DNA of 64,000 bases from Variovorax sp. J22P240 (GTDB lineage: Bacteria; Pseudomonadota; Gammaproteobacteria; Burkholderiales; Burkholderiaceae_C). The notes below the pieces were generated by a model. The model was not told the origin of the DNA and searched no databases. It saw nothing but the letters and a program-made list of their open reading frames with translations. The DNA is taken from NCBI RefSeq assembly GCF_030316855.1, contig NZ_JASZYR010000005.1, positions 124,001 to 188,000 on the forward strand, read 5' to 3'. The position numbers and the translations under genes were made by a program. How positions within the stretch are numbered: position 1 is the first letter of the stretch; every line of letters starts with the position of its first letter. Positions 8,211-16,154 of this stretch are shown here, piece after piece.

Positions 8211-9458
8211 CTACAGGCTTCGGAAGGCGAACTGGAGTTCGGGCCGCAGGCCGCTGACGATGCGGGCGATCGACTTGCCTGCGCCGAGTGCCGTGATCCA
8301 ACTGGGGGTGCCGGGGGCAGTATTGAGGAAGAGGTTGGGCAGGCGCGTCTTCCCGATCATCGGCAGGCGATTCGTGCTCACGGCGTGCATCTCGGTGGCG
8401 AGAGAGGCTCGTGCCGTGTCCGCCGCACCGGGGAGCAGCTTTTCCACGCGTCGCAGGATGGCATCGAAGCGATCCGAATCCGGTTCGCGATCTTCCTCGA
8501 GGCCGGCGCGTACGGTGGCGGTGACGCGCAATTGGTCGCCTTCGGGGGTTTCGATGCGGGTGATGCGCAGCTTGCCTTGCACGTCGCGCAACGCGACGCG
8601 CGGGGCACGGGACGCATCCTTGACCGGTATCGTGACGATGTACTCGCGCACGAAGCGCAGCGGCATGTCGACGCCGAGGTATTCCGCATGCGGCACGCTG
8701 GATGCGCCCAGCGCCAGCACGTAGGCTTGCGCGCGCAGCGTCATGGGCTGGCCCGCGGGGTCGAGCAACTCGACGCGGTCGATGCGGCCGTCGCGGTCCT
8801 TCAGCGAAACCACGGTGTGCTTCGTCAGGAAGCGCACACCCGCAGCGCGGCACATGAAGACGAGACTTGCGGCGAACTGCGCAGGATCACGGGCCGGGTC
8901 TTCGACCGAATAGGTGGCTCCGGCGAGCTTCGCACGCATGGCCAGCAGCGCGGGTTCCATGCGGATCGCGTCGTCGGCCGAGAACAGTTGTTCCTCGCAG
9001 CCCAGTTCGGACCAGTGCGGCGCGCGCGCCAGGCGGGCGCCGAAGGCTTCCGCGCAGGTGAAGACATTCAGCAGACCGCCTACACGCGAGCCCTGGGGCA
9101 AGCCGCCCTCCTCCCGAAGCACGCGAGCGCTCTTGCGGCTGTAGGCGGCAAGACGCACGAGGTGTTCGCGGGGATCGCGCTGGGGGCGCGCGCCGATGGC
9201 CCTGTCGACCAGCCTGGAGACGTGCCGGCGCATGCCTGCGCGCAGCTTGGCCCATCTGCCCAGTGTGCTTCCCGTGCCCGTGGAATCGGCCCCGGAACAC
9301 TGCGGCGTCGGTGCGCCGCCCTGCGGCGCCACACGGCCACGGGCCTTGGCCGCGGGCGTCGCATGCCGGTCGACCACGGTCACTTCGTGACCGAGCTGCT
9401 GAAGGTAATAGGCCGATGTGACGCCGAGCAAGCCGGCGCCGAGCACAACCACGCGCAT
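8211..9458 (-). CDS. Divergent DadA-like FAD oxidoreductase (copy B)
   Basis: A 415-residue paralogue of the neighbouring DadA. The first 30 residues are nearly identical, including GAGLLG and SAYYLQQLGHEVTV, and the middle and end still align. However, the FANGGQ/AEPWANP block is replaced by an unrelated stretch (KARGRVAPQGGAPTPQ), and the C-terminal GHGTLGW signature has become APGTPSW, with ACGSG changed to ALGAG. These residues line the FAD and substrate site, so the enzyme may have a new substrate or be losing function. No frameshift or early stop is visible. ATG 9458 has an AAGGA site 7 nt upstream. It is headed by riboswitch B. Confidence 0.85.
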   Translation of the reverse strand: MRVVVLGAGLLGVTSAYYLQQLGHEVTVVDRHATPAAKARGRVAPQGGAPTPQCSGADSTGTGSTLGRWAKLRAGMRRHVSRLVDRAIGARPQRDPREHLVRLAAYSRKSARVLREEGGLPQGSRVGGLLNVFTCAEAFGARLARAPHWSELGCEEQLFSADDAIRMEPALLAMRAKLAGATYSVEDPARDPAQFAASLVFMCRAAGVRFLTKHTVVSLKDRDGRIDRVELLDPAGQPMTLRAQAYVLALGASSVPHAEYLGVDMPLRFVREYIVTIPVKDASRAPRVALRDVQGKLRITRIETPEGDQLRVTATVRAGLEEDREPDSDRFDAILRRVEKLLPGAADTARASLATEMHAVSTNRLPMIGKTRLPNLFLNTAPGTPSWITALGAGKSIARIVSGLRPELQFAFRSL

Positions 9459-9540
9459 GTCCAGATCCTTGTGGGATGACATGAACGGCGGGTGTTGGTG
9501 CTCACTGTGCGGAGCGGCCGTGACCCGAGGTTCAAACTGC

Positions 9541-9745
9541 CGCTCCCCCTGTCTCTGTTACCTGAGAGATTCATCCGGTGCGACCTGCAGCGGACTTGCT
9601 CCTTCGGTGCGCCACATGGCGTGGCGTCTCTCCAGTCGGCGATGTTTCAATAGGAAGCAGTGACCGAACCGCGAATGCGGTTCACCTGAGCGTTCATGGG
9701 AGTTTGCGCCATCGGTGGGACGGCAGTGCGTCCACTTTTCTGCAG
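9541..9745 (-). promoter_or_regulatory. Tandem glycine riboswitch B, first aptamer degenerate
   Basis: Aptamer II is well kept on the minus strand: GGAGAG (9633-9628), ACCGAAGGAGCAAG and CUCUCAGG (9568-9561), then GAGACAGGGGG. Aptamer I keeps GCGCAAACUCCC and CUCAGG (9690-9685), but its GGAGAG has become GAAAAG and ACCGAAGG has become ACCGAUGG. Unlike riboswitch A, no hairpin plus U-run lies between it and the dadA-like start at 9458, so control, if any, may be at translation. A TATAAA box at 9759-9754 on the minus strand could be its -10. Confidence 0.88.
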
Positions 9746-9762
9746 CCCAGGATTTTATAGAG

Positions 9763-9774
9763 GAAACCGGTTTC
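9763..9774. promoter_or_regulatory. Perfect 12-bp palindrome upstream of riboswitch B
   Basis: GAAACCGGTTTC is a perfect palindrome, 3 bp upstream of the TATAAA box on the minus strand, in the promoter spacer region. It could be an operator; the HTH gene ending at 9783 is adjacent. The binding protein is not known. Confidence 0.35.
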
Positions 9775-9782
9775 TGTGTGTT

Positions 9783-10517
9783 TCAGGCTCGGCGCAGGCG
9801 CGTGAAGAGCTCGAACTCCCAGTTGCGCATGCCCAGCAGCAGGGTGTAGCCCTCGCGCTCCTTGGGCGAAAGCTTCTGGTCGGTCTGGTGCTGCTGTGCG
9901 AAGTCCTGCGCGACGCGCTGCAGGCGGTCCAGGAAGGCGGGCGCGAGCGACTTGCTGATCGATCCGTGCACCAGCAGAAGCCCCTCGGCGGGGCCGTCGA
10001 AGCCGCCGCGGTAGTAGTCGAGCACGACGTTCTCGCGAAAGAAATCCATGACCGGGCCGTGGGGCCGCCAGCGGAAGGTCTTCGCCAGCTTCAGCCGGTA
10101 GCGGTTCAGCGGGCGCAGTTCGATGATGCCGATGCGGTCGAGCTGCGCCAGGTAGCCGATGCATTCGGCTTCGGTGATCCGGTAGGCGCCGACGATCTGC
10201 TCCAGCGTCCATTGGCTCAGCACGCAGATGGCCAGCAGCAGGAGCTTCTTGTCCTTGACCACCGCCTTTTCCTGCTCCAGCGTCAGTTCCTTGAGCAGCG
10301 GCTGCGCGTCGGCCACGCGCCGTGCGAGTTCGGCGAAATCGATCTTGAGGGCCCGGCAGATGGCATCGACCCGGGTGAGCGGCATGTCGCCCTTGGCAAG
10401 CATTCGCTTGACGCTGGATTCGGCCATGTCCAGCGACTTGGCGAGATCCGCGTAGGTCATATGGGCGTTCTTGAGTTCGTTCTTGAGGGCCTGGACCAGG
10501 TCGACGGTGGTGCTCAT
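9783..10517 (-). CDS. XRE-type helix-turn-helix regulator
   Basis: A 244-residue protein with an N-terminal lambda-repressor-like HTH (about 10-65; MTYADLAKSLDMAESSVKRML contains the turn and recognition helix). It is followed by an uncharacterised helical C-terminal region of about 170 residues. This longer C-terminal part is shared with a family of proteobacterial XRE regulators of unknown effector. It lies upstream of the riboswitch-dadA units on the same strand and is divergent from the membrane hydrolase gene at 10641, so it may control either. No ligand-binding motif is recognised. Confidence 0.8.
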   Translation of the reverse strand: MSTTVDLVQALKNELKNAHMTYADLAKSLDMAESSVKRMLAKGDMPLTRVDAICRALKIDFAELARRVADAQPLLKELTLEQEKAVVKDKKLLLLAICVLSQWTLEQIVGAYRITEAECIGYLAQLDRIGIIELRPLNRYRLKLAKTFRWRPHGPVMDFFRENVVLDYYRGGFDGPAEGLLLVHGSISKSLAPAFLDRLQRVAQDFAQQHQTDQKLSPKEREGYTLLLGMRNWEFELFTRLRRA

Positions 10518-10640
10518 GAGGGGGGCGGGTATTGCCGGCTGATACCGGGAGTGGTGGAAAAGTACGCCGTATCGATTTTCGATGCCGAACGGTGGGTTGA
10601 CAACCTAGATTCCACCCCAAGCCAACCACCGGAGCCCGCC

Positions 10641-11483
10641 ATGTCCCTGTCGTCCCTCTCCCACCGCGAACGCTGCCTGCTGTCGTTGTTCGCCCTGCTC
10701 GTGCTGGCAGCGGTCGTGGGGCCGGCGGTTCCCTCGTCCGGGCTCGGTGCGGCGCCCTTTGCCGATGGCCACGCCTGGCGCGGCCTGCCGAACGCCATGG
10801 ACGTGCTGAGTAATCTGCCTTTTGCCGCGATCGGCATCTGGGGCCTGCGCTGGCTGCATTGGCTCGATCGCGCGCACGAACAAGCCCAGGATGCGGCGCC
10901 GCTGCCCCAGGCCGCATTCCAGCCGCCCGTCAATTCGCTGGATTGCGCGTGGATGTTCTTCGCGGGCCTGATCCTCACGGCCGTGGGATCGGCCTTCTAT
11001 CACCTGGAGCCCGACAGCATGCGCCTGGCGGCCGACCGCGCCGGCATGGCCGTGGCCTTCGCGGGGCTGGTGGGCTTCGCAGTGTGCGAGCGGGTGAGTG
11101 CGCGCGCCGGCTGGCCCGCCGCCTGGTTCACGCTGGCAGGCGGGCTGCTGGCGGCGGCCATCTGCCACACCACCGGGAACGCGCTGCCCTGGGCGCTGGT
11201 TCAGTTCGGCGGCATGGCGCTGGTTGCGGCGCTGGCGCTGACCAAGCCGTTGAACGGCGCGATCGGCCTCAAGCTCGGCTGGGTGATCTTCTTCTACCTG
11301 CTCGCCAAGATGTTCGAGCTGGCGGACCATGCGATCTTCGAAGCGACGCATCAGTTCGTGTCGGGGCACAGCCTCAAGCACCTGACCGCGGCGCTGGCGG
11401 CGCTGCCGGTTCTGCATGCCTTGCAGGCCATCGAACGGCAAGCCCTGCGGCACAATCCGGGCGCCGCCACCGTGACGGCGTGA
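10641..11483 (+). CDS. CREST-family (ceramidase-like) integral-membrane hydrolase
   Basis: A 280-residue protein with about seven hydrophobic segments. It carries the full metal-site pattern of the CREST superfamily (alkaline ceramidase, PAQR, Per1, SID-1): S117-xxx-H121 (SAFYH), D132 (ADRAGM) and H243-xxx-H247 (HSLKH). Members are zinc-dependent membrane hydrolases, often of lipid amides. The substrate here is unknown. The ATG at 10641 follows a GGAG site. A few bases after its stop begins an MFS-acyltransferase fusion, then a PAP2 phosphatase, so a role in membrane lipid turnover is a reasonable inference. Confidence 0.7.
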   Translation: MSLSSLSHRERCLLSLFALLVLAAVVGPAVPSSGLGAAPFADGHAWRGLPNAMDVLSNLPFAAIGIWGLRWLHWLDRAHEQAQDAAPLPQAAFQPPVNSLDCAWMFFAGLILTAVGSAFYHLEPDSMRLAADRAGMAVAFAGLVGFAVCERVSARAGWPAAWFTLAGGLLAAAICHTTGNALPWALVQFGGMALVAALALTKPLNGAIGLKLGWVIFFYLLAKMFELADHAIFEATHQFVSGHSLKHLTAALAALPVLHALQAIERQALRHNPGAATVTA

Positions 11484-11509
11484 GGGATCCTGCCAGCAAG
11501 GCTTTACGA

Positions 11510-13462
11510 ATGACAACATCCGCCGACGCGTCTCCCCCCAGCGCGCCCGATTCGCACGGGCACGCCAACCAGTTTGCCCTCCTGGGCCAGCGGCGCTTTG
11601 CACCCTTCTTCTGGACGCAGTTCGCAGGCGCGGCCAACGACAACCTCTTCAAGTTCGCCTTTACGGTGATGGTCACGTACCAGCTGCAGATCAGCTGGAT
11701 GCCACCCGCCATGGCGGGGCTGGCGATCGGCGCGTTGTTCATCCTGCCCTTCCTGCTGTTTTCCGCCACGGCGGGGCAGCTCACGGACAAGTACGACAAG
11801 ACGAAGATGATCCGCTTCGTCAAGAACCTCGAGATCGCCATCATGCTGGTGGCCGCGTGGGGATTCTTCCGGGGGGATGCCGCGGTGCTGCTGGGCTGCG
11901 TCTTCCTGATGGGGCTGCACTCGACCTTGTTCGGCCCGGTCAAGTTCGCATACCTCCCGCAGGTGCTGGATTCCCGCGAACTCACGGGCGGCAACGGCAT
12001 GGTCGAGATGGGGACCTTCGTCGCCATCCTGCTCGGGCAGGTCGCCGGCGGCCTGCTGGTGGCGCTGCCGGAGGTCGGTCATGCGACGGTGGCTTTCGCC
12101 TGCGTGCTGCTGGCCCTGGTCGGGCGATGCGTGGCACAGGCGATTCCGTCTGCACCGGCCACCGATCCGGGCCTCACGATCAACTGGAACCCGATCAGCG
12201 AGACCTGGCGCAACCTCAGGCTGGCCCACGGCAACCTCGTCGTGTTCCGATCGCTGCTGGGCATCTCCTGGATGTGGTTCTTCGGCGCGGTATTCCTGAG
12301 CCAGTTCCCGAGCTTCGCAAAGGAAGTGCTGCACGGCAACGAACAAGTCGCCTCGCTCCTGCTCGTGGTCTTCTCGGTCGGTATCGGCATTGGCTCGCTG
12401 CTGTGCGAGACGCTCAGCCGCCGTCAGGTCGAAATCGGCCTGGTGCCGCTCGGCGCCATCGGCATGAGCGTGTTCGCCATCGACCTGTACTTTGCATCGC
12501 GTGCGCTTCCAGCGCTGGGCGACATGGGTCTGGGCAGCTTTGTGCGCGAGCCGGCCCATTGGCGCGTGATGGCCGACCTGGGCTTGCTGTCGCTTTTCGC
12601 GGGCCTCTACAGCGTGCCGATGTACGCACTGATCCAACTGCGCAGCCAGCCCACGCACCGGGCGCGGATCATTGCGGCCAACAACATCCTCAATGCGCTG
12701 TTCATGATCGGCAGCTCGATCATCGCGGGCGCCTTGCTCAAGGCCGGCTTCACGATCCCGCAGATATTCCTGTTCACGGGTATCGCCAACGCGGTCGTGG
12801 CCTTCTATATCTTCATGCTGGTGCCGGAGTACCTGCTGCGCTTCGTGGCCTGGATGCTCTCCCGCTTCGTCTACCGCTTCGACGTGAAGGGTGACGAGCA
12901 CATTCCAACCGAAGGTGCCGCGGTACTGGTCTGCAACCACGTGAGCTTCATCGATGCGGTGCTGCTGATGGCCGCGAGCCCGCGTCCGATCCGCTTCATC
13001 ATGGACCACCGCATCTTCCGCGTGCCGGTGCTCGGATGGCTGTTCAGGCTGGCCAAGGCGATCCCCATCGCACCGCAGAAAGAGGATCCGGCGGCCTACG
13101 AAGAAGCATTCGCGCAGGCTGTGCAGGTGCTGCGCGAGGGCGACCTGCTCGCGATCTTCCCGGAGGGCGCGATCACGCGCGACGGCAGCCTGCAACCGTT
13201 CAAGGGCGGCGTGATGAAGATCCTGGAGTCCGCGCGTGCCGAAGGAATCGACGCGCCGGTCATCCCCATGGCGCTGACCAATCTCTGGGGCTCGTATTTC
13301 AGCCGGGTCGAGGTGCGCGACGGACAGAACGTCGCGTTGGTGCGTCCTTTCCGGCGCGGGTTCTTCAGCCGGGTCGGGCTCAACGTCGGCGATGCGATGG
13401 CCCAGGCGGACGTGCAGCCCGAGGCCTTGCAGCGGCGCGTGAGCGGCTTGCTGAGCGCGTGA
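11510..13462 (+). CDS. MFS transporter fused to PlsC-type acyltransferase
   Basis: A 650-residue two-part protein. Residues ~20-430 form a major-facilitator half close to the lysophospholipid transporter LplT (FFWTQFAGAANDNLFKFAF at the start). Residues ~440-645 form a PlsC/LPLAT acyltransferase with the catalytic NHxxxxD (N476, H477, D482) and FPEG (550-553). The E. coli LplT/Aas system flips lysophospholipids inward and reacylates them. Here transport and acyl transfer are fused, while the AMP-ligase domain found in Aas and in longer fusions is absent, so an acyl-ACP or acyl-CoA donor from elsewhere is needed. The longer upstream frame overlaps the previous gene and is rejected. Confidence 0.88.
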   Translation: MTTSADASPPSAPDSHGHANQFALLGQRRFAPFFWTQFAGAANDNLFKFAFTVMVTYQLQISWMPPAMAGLAIGALFILPFLLFSATAGQLTDKYDKTKMIRFVKNLEIAIMLVAAWGFFRGDAAVLLGCVFLMGLHSTLFGPVKFAYLPQVLDSRELTGGNGMVEMGTFVAILLGQVAGGLLVALPEVGHATVAFACVLLALVGRCVAQAIPSAPATDPGLTINWNPISETWRNLRLAHGNLVVFRSLLGISWMWFFGAVFLSQFPSFAKEVLHGNEQVASLLLVVFSVGIGIGSLLCETLSRRQVEIGLVPLGAIGMSVFAIDLYFASRALPALGDMGLGSFVREPAHWRVMADLGLLSLFAGLYSVPMYALIQLRSQPTHRARIIAANNILNALFMIGSSIIAGALLKAGFTIPQIFLFTGIANAVVAFYIFMLVPEYLLRFVAWMLSRFVYRFDVKGDEHIPTEGAAVLVCNHVSFIDAVLLMAASPRPIRFIMDHRIFRVPVLGWLFRLAKAIPIAPQKEDPAAYEEAFAQAVQVLREGDLLAIFPEGAITRDGSLQPFKGGVMKILESARAEGIDAPVIPMALTNLWGSYFSRVEVRDGQNVALVRPFRRGFFSRVGLNVGDAMAQADVQPEALQRRVSGLLSA

Positions 13463-13472
13463 CGGCTGTCTG

Positions 13473-14132
13473 ATGGTCCTGCCCCTTTCGGAGGTGTTCT
13501 GGCACTCGCTCACCTGGTTCGGTGACAGCGGGTTTCTGTTGCCCGCCGCGCTGTGGATCGCGGTCTGGCTCGGCATCCGCAGCGCCACGCGGCCGTCCGC
13601 GTTGCTGTGGGTGGTGCTCTTCGGTGTCGGCGGCAGCCTGATCGCTGCGTCGAAGATTGCCTTCCTGGGCTGGGGCATCGGGAGTGCCACCCTCAACTTC
13701 ACCGGCTTCAGCGGCCACACGGCGATTTCGGCGAGCGTTTGGCCGGTCGCGTGCTGGTTGACGGTCTCGCGCTATGAACATCGCGTGCGGGTTGCCGCTG
13801 CCTCGTTCGGCCTGGTGTTCGCCGCGCTCATCGGCGCATCGCGGCTGGCGATCTACGCACATTCCAAGTCGGAGGTCGCGGCCGGCTTCGCCCTCGGCGT
13901 GGCGGTCAGCGGCATTTTTCTCTGGCAGCAGCATCGCTTGCCGCATCCCCGTGTGAACTGGACGCTGGTGCTGCTCAGCCTTGCCACACCCATCTTCTTT
14001 CTTCGGCCGGGCAACCCGGCGCCGACGCAGGGCGCGCTCGAGGTGATCGCGATGCGCCTGGCGGGTACCGACCGGCCCTACACGCGCGCCGACCTGCTCG
14101 CGCGTCGCCAGAAGGCGTCCGGTATCGAATAA
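13473..14132 (+). CDS. PAP2-family membrane phosphatase
   Basis: A 219-residue protein with several membrane segments and the phosphatidic acid phosphatase type 2 pattern. It has K61 in a reduced first motif, SGHT (80-83) as motif 2 with the His acid/base, and S123-R124 with H130 as motif 3. The first motif lacks the usual trailing RP, so it is a divergent member. These enzymes remove phosphate from lipid phosphates such as phosphatidate, PgpB substrates or undecaprenyl diphosphate. It follows the MFS-acyltransferase by 10 bp and probably shares its transcript. Confidence 0.82.
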   Translation: MVLPLSEVFWHSLTWFGDSGFLLPAALWIAVWLGIRSATRPSALLWVVLFGVGGSLIAASKIAFLGWGIGSATLNFTGFSGHTAISASVWPVACWLTVSRYEHRVRVAAASFGLVFAALIGASRLAIYAHSKSEVAAGFALGVAVSGIFLWQQHRLPHPRVNWTLVLLSLATPIFFLRPGNPAPTQGALEVIAMRLAGTDRPYTRADLLARRQKASGIE

Positions 14133-14136
14133 AGAT

Positions 14137-14164
14137 ACCGGTGGCGCAGGAAGTCGCCACCGGT
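14137..14164. repeat. 10-bp perfect inverted repeat after PAP2 gene
   Basis: ACCGGTGGCG and CGCCACCGGT flank an 8-nt loop, 4 bp after the PAP2 stop. It would form a strong hairpin but no T-run follows on either strand, so it may be a transcript-stabilising 3' hairpin rather than an intrinsic terminator. Confidence 0.6.
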
Positions 14165-14235
14165 GCATTAGTTCACGCTTTGCGGCGGAAGTGCGAAACA
14201 TGATTCGCGCACTTTCACTTCGCCGCGAGGCTTCC

Positions 14236-14721
14236 ATGCATCCCTTCTCTTCCAACGTCTCCATCCAGCGCGACACGCGCGCCTGGCAAGTGCAGGTCTG
14301 GGTCTCGTTCGGGTTGGCCGTGTTCCTGTGCGCCACCGGCTTGACCTGGCTGCCGGGACAGGCGCTGGACCGCGCTTTCATGGTGATGGGCTACGTGTTC
14401 TGCCTCTCGGCGGCATTCGTGCTCGCGAAGTTCGTGCGCGACAACCAGAGCGGCGCGGTCCTGAGCGCCGGCGACACGCCGATGTGGAAGCTGGTCGTCT
14501 GGGGCGGCTTCTTCACCGCGATGGGGCTGACGGGCTGGGGCCTGCTGCGGATGGACATCAGCGAGACCTACAAGGCCTTCCTCGGCGTGAGCTGGCTGTT
14601 CCTGATCAGTTCGGCCTTCACGCTGGCCAAGACGCTGCGCGACCGCCACGAAGCCGATCTCGCCGAAGCGCGCCTGCAAGGACGCCGTGAAGCCCGTGCC
14701 GAAGCAGGCACCGCCCAATGA
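14236..14721 (+). CDS. YiaA/YiaB-type inner-membrane protein
   Basis: A 161-residue protein with two repeats of a two-helix membrane unit. The first is about 20-75 (VSFGLAVFLCATGL ... MGYVFCLSAAFVLAKFVRDN) and the second about 90-140 (WGGFFTAMGLTGWGLL ... WLFLISSAFTLAKTLRD). This tandem is the YiaAB domain. Function in the family is unknown. ATG at 14236 lies after GAGG; an earlier in-frame start at 14191 gives a basic tail that looks unnatural. It is first of a four-gene run and its downstream neighbour begins 41 bp later. Confidence 0.75.
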   Translation: MHPFSSNVSIQRDTRAWQVQVWVSFGLAVFLCATGLTWLPGQALDRAFMVMGYVFCLSAAFVLAKFVRDNQSGAVLSAGDTPMWKLVVWGGFFTAMGLTGWGLLRMDISETYKAFLGVSWLFLISSAFTLAKTLRDRHEADLAEARLQGRREARAEAGTAQ

Positions 14722-14762
14722 CCAAGCAACCCGTTCACGACCTCTCTCAAGGAGTGCCCATC

Positions 14763-15221
14763 ATGAAGCAGTACCTCACCACTGTTCTCGTCGCCGTCTG
14801 CGCGGCCCTGGCCAACGTGCTCGTTCCCGCGGAGGCTCACGCCCAGAGCGAAGCCTCCGCCGCCCTGTCGGTGTTGCCGGTGGCCTCCGTCGTCGGGGCG
14901 GCCTCGGCCACCGGTGCAGCGGCGAGCGCGGTGGTGGCCGTGCCGGCGGCCCTGTCGGTGGGCGGTGCCGTGCTGACCGTGGTCGCCATCGAGGCATCGG
15001 TCGACGGCACGGTCTTCCTGCTCGAAAGGGCGTCCGACGGTGCCCGGGCCAGCGTGAAGGTCCTGGGCAGGGTCGCCCATGGCGCTTCGATCGTCGTCGG
15101 CTCGACCGTCACCGTCAGCGTGATCGCCAGCGGCGTCATCCTGTCGGCGGCGGGTGAAGTGCTGGCCTTCGTACCCAATGCCCTTGGCCGCGCGCTGCTC
15201 TACAACGAGAGGCTGTCATGA
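14763..15221 (+). CDS. Small Ala/Val-rich exported or membrane protein, unknown
   Basis: A 152-residue protein not recognised as a named family. It has a signal peptide (MKQYLTTVLVAVCAALANVL ending AEAHAQ), then two long Ala/Val/Ser/Gly hydrophobic stretches (about 35-75 and 105-140) with a charged linker between them. ATG 14763 is chosen for its AAGGAG site 8 nt upstream; another in-frame start at 14718 overlaps the previous stop. The stop overlaps the next start (ATGA at 15218), so it is translationally coupled to the DUF2145 gene. Likely an envelope partner protein; no function is claimed. Confidence 0.7.
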   Translation: MKQYLTTVLVAVCAALANVLVPAEAHAQSEASAALSVLPVASVVGAASATGAAASAVVAVPAALSVGGAVLTVVAIEASVDGTVFLLERASDGARASVKVLGRVAHGASIVVGSTVTVSVIASGVILSAAGEVLAFVPNALGRALLYNERLS

Positions 15222-16102
15222 AGCGCTCGTCCACCAACTTCGGGCCTTACGAACGCGAGTACCAGGCCCGCCTGTCGCGCTCGCGGCGCCTGCTGAGGAC
15301 CGCGTTGCACATGGTCCTGACGGCTGCTGCCGTCGCACTGGCGAGCGTGTTCCTGTTCCCGCTGGAGGCGCATGCGGGCCGGTCGTGCGAGCAGTCGAAG
15401 CCGAACGCCGCGGCGGTCATCAAGGGCATGCAACTCGCGGAACGTACGGCCAGGGAACTCGACGCGAGCGGCGAGCGCGTCGTGCTGCTCGCCCGTGCAG
15501 GGCAGGATCTGGGCAAGTACGGCCTGCGCTACTCGCACCTCGGGCTGGCCTACAAGACCGAAGCAGGCAACTGGCGTGTCGTGCACAAGCTCAACCAGTG
15601 CGGCACGGCGGTCGCCACTGTGTACCGGCAGGGTCTGGGCGAATTCTTCCTGGACGATCTGTGGCGCTACGAAGCGGCCTGGGTCGTGCCGACCCCGGCC
15701 GTCCAGGCGCAGTTGCTGGCGGCGCTCAACGAGTCGCCCGCGCGCGTCATCCGACTGCACACGGCGCCCTACAGCATCGTGAGCTATGCGTGGGGCCACA
15801 AGTACCAGCAATCGAACCAGTGGGCCGTCGAGACGCTGGCCGGCGCGATGGAACCGACGACCATCCGGACCCGCGACCAGGCCCAAGCCTGGCTGCACTT
15901 CAAGGGCTATGAGCCGACGACGCTCAGGCTCGGCCCGCTCACCCGGCTCGGCGGCCGCGTCGGTTCGGCCAACGTGGCTTTCGACGACCACCCCAGCGAG
16001 AAGCGCTTCACCGACCGCATCGAGACGGTGACCGTGGACTCGGTCTTCGCCTGGCTGCCTCGCGCGGGGCTCGGCGCCGCGCCGGTGGTGCTCAAGCTCT
16101 AG
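15218..16102 (+). CDS. DUF2145 family exported protein
   Basis: A 294-residue protein with a basic start, one hydrophobic export segment (about 27-52, ending LEAHAG) and a mature domain of the DUF2145 type. Conserved-looking points are SCEQS just after the signal, YSHLGLAYK (a possible catalytic His as in NlpC/P60-like folds) and WGHKYQQSNQWAVETLAGA near residue 190. The Cys-His-Asn arrangement resembles papain-fold amidases, but that is inference. It is coupled by a 4-bp overlap to the preceding gene and followed 52 bp later by the zinc-ribbon membrane protein. Confidence 0.7.
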   Translation: MKRSSTNFGPYEREYQARLSRSRRLLRTALHMVLTAAAVALASVFLFPLEAHAGRSCEQSKPNAAAVIKGMQLAERTARELDASGERVVLLARAGQDLGKYGLRYSHLGLAYKTEAGNWRVVHKLNQCGTAVATVYRQGLGEFFLDDLWRYEAAWVVPTPAVQAQLLAALNESPARVIRLHTAPYSIVSYAWGHKYQQSNQWAVETLAGAMEPTTIRTRDQAQAWLHFKGYEPTTLRLGPLTRLGGRVGSANVAFDDHPSEKRFTDRIETVTVDSVFAWLPRAGLGAAPVVLKL

Positions 16103-16154
16103 ACCAGAATCGTGCGATTCACGACCAGAACCTCCAACACGAAAAAGGAATGCG

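Noticed and set aside
8211..9458. Calling copy B a pseudogene
   Set aside because: Key motifs are lost, but the frame is intact, with a good ribosome site and a kept second aptamer, so it is left as a divergent gene.
11504..13720. Minus-strand frame of 738 codons opposite the MFS-PlsC gene
   Set aside because: Shadow; the plus strand has NHxxxxD and FPEG motifs and membrane helices.
14137..14164. Intrinsic terminator after PAP2
   Set aside because: The stem is perfect but no T-run follows on either strand, so it is listed only as an inverted repeat.
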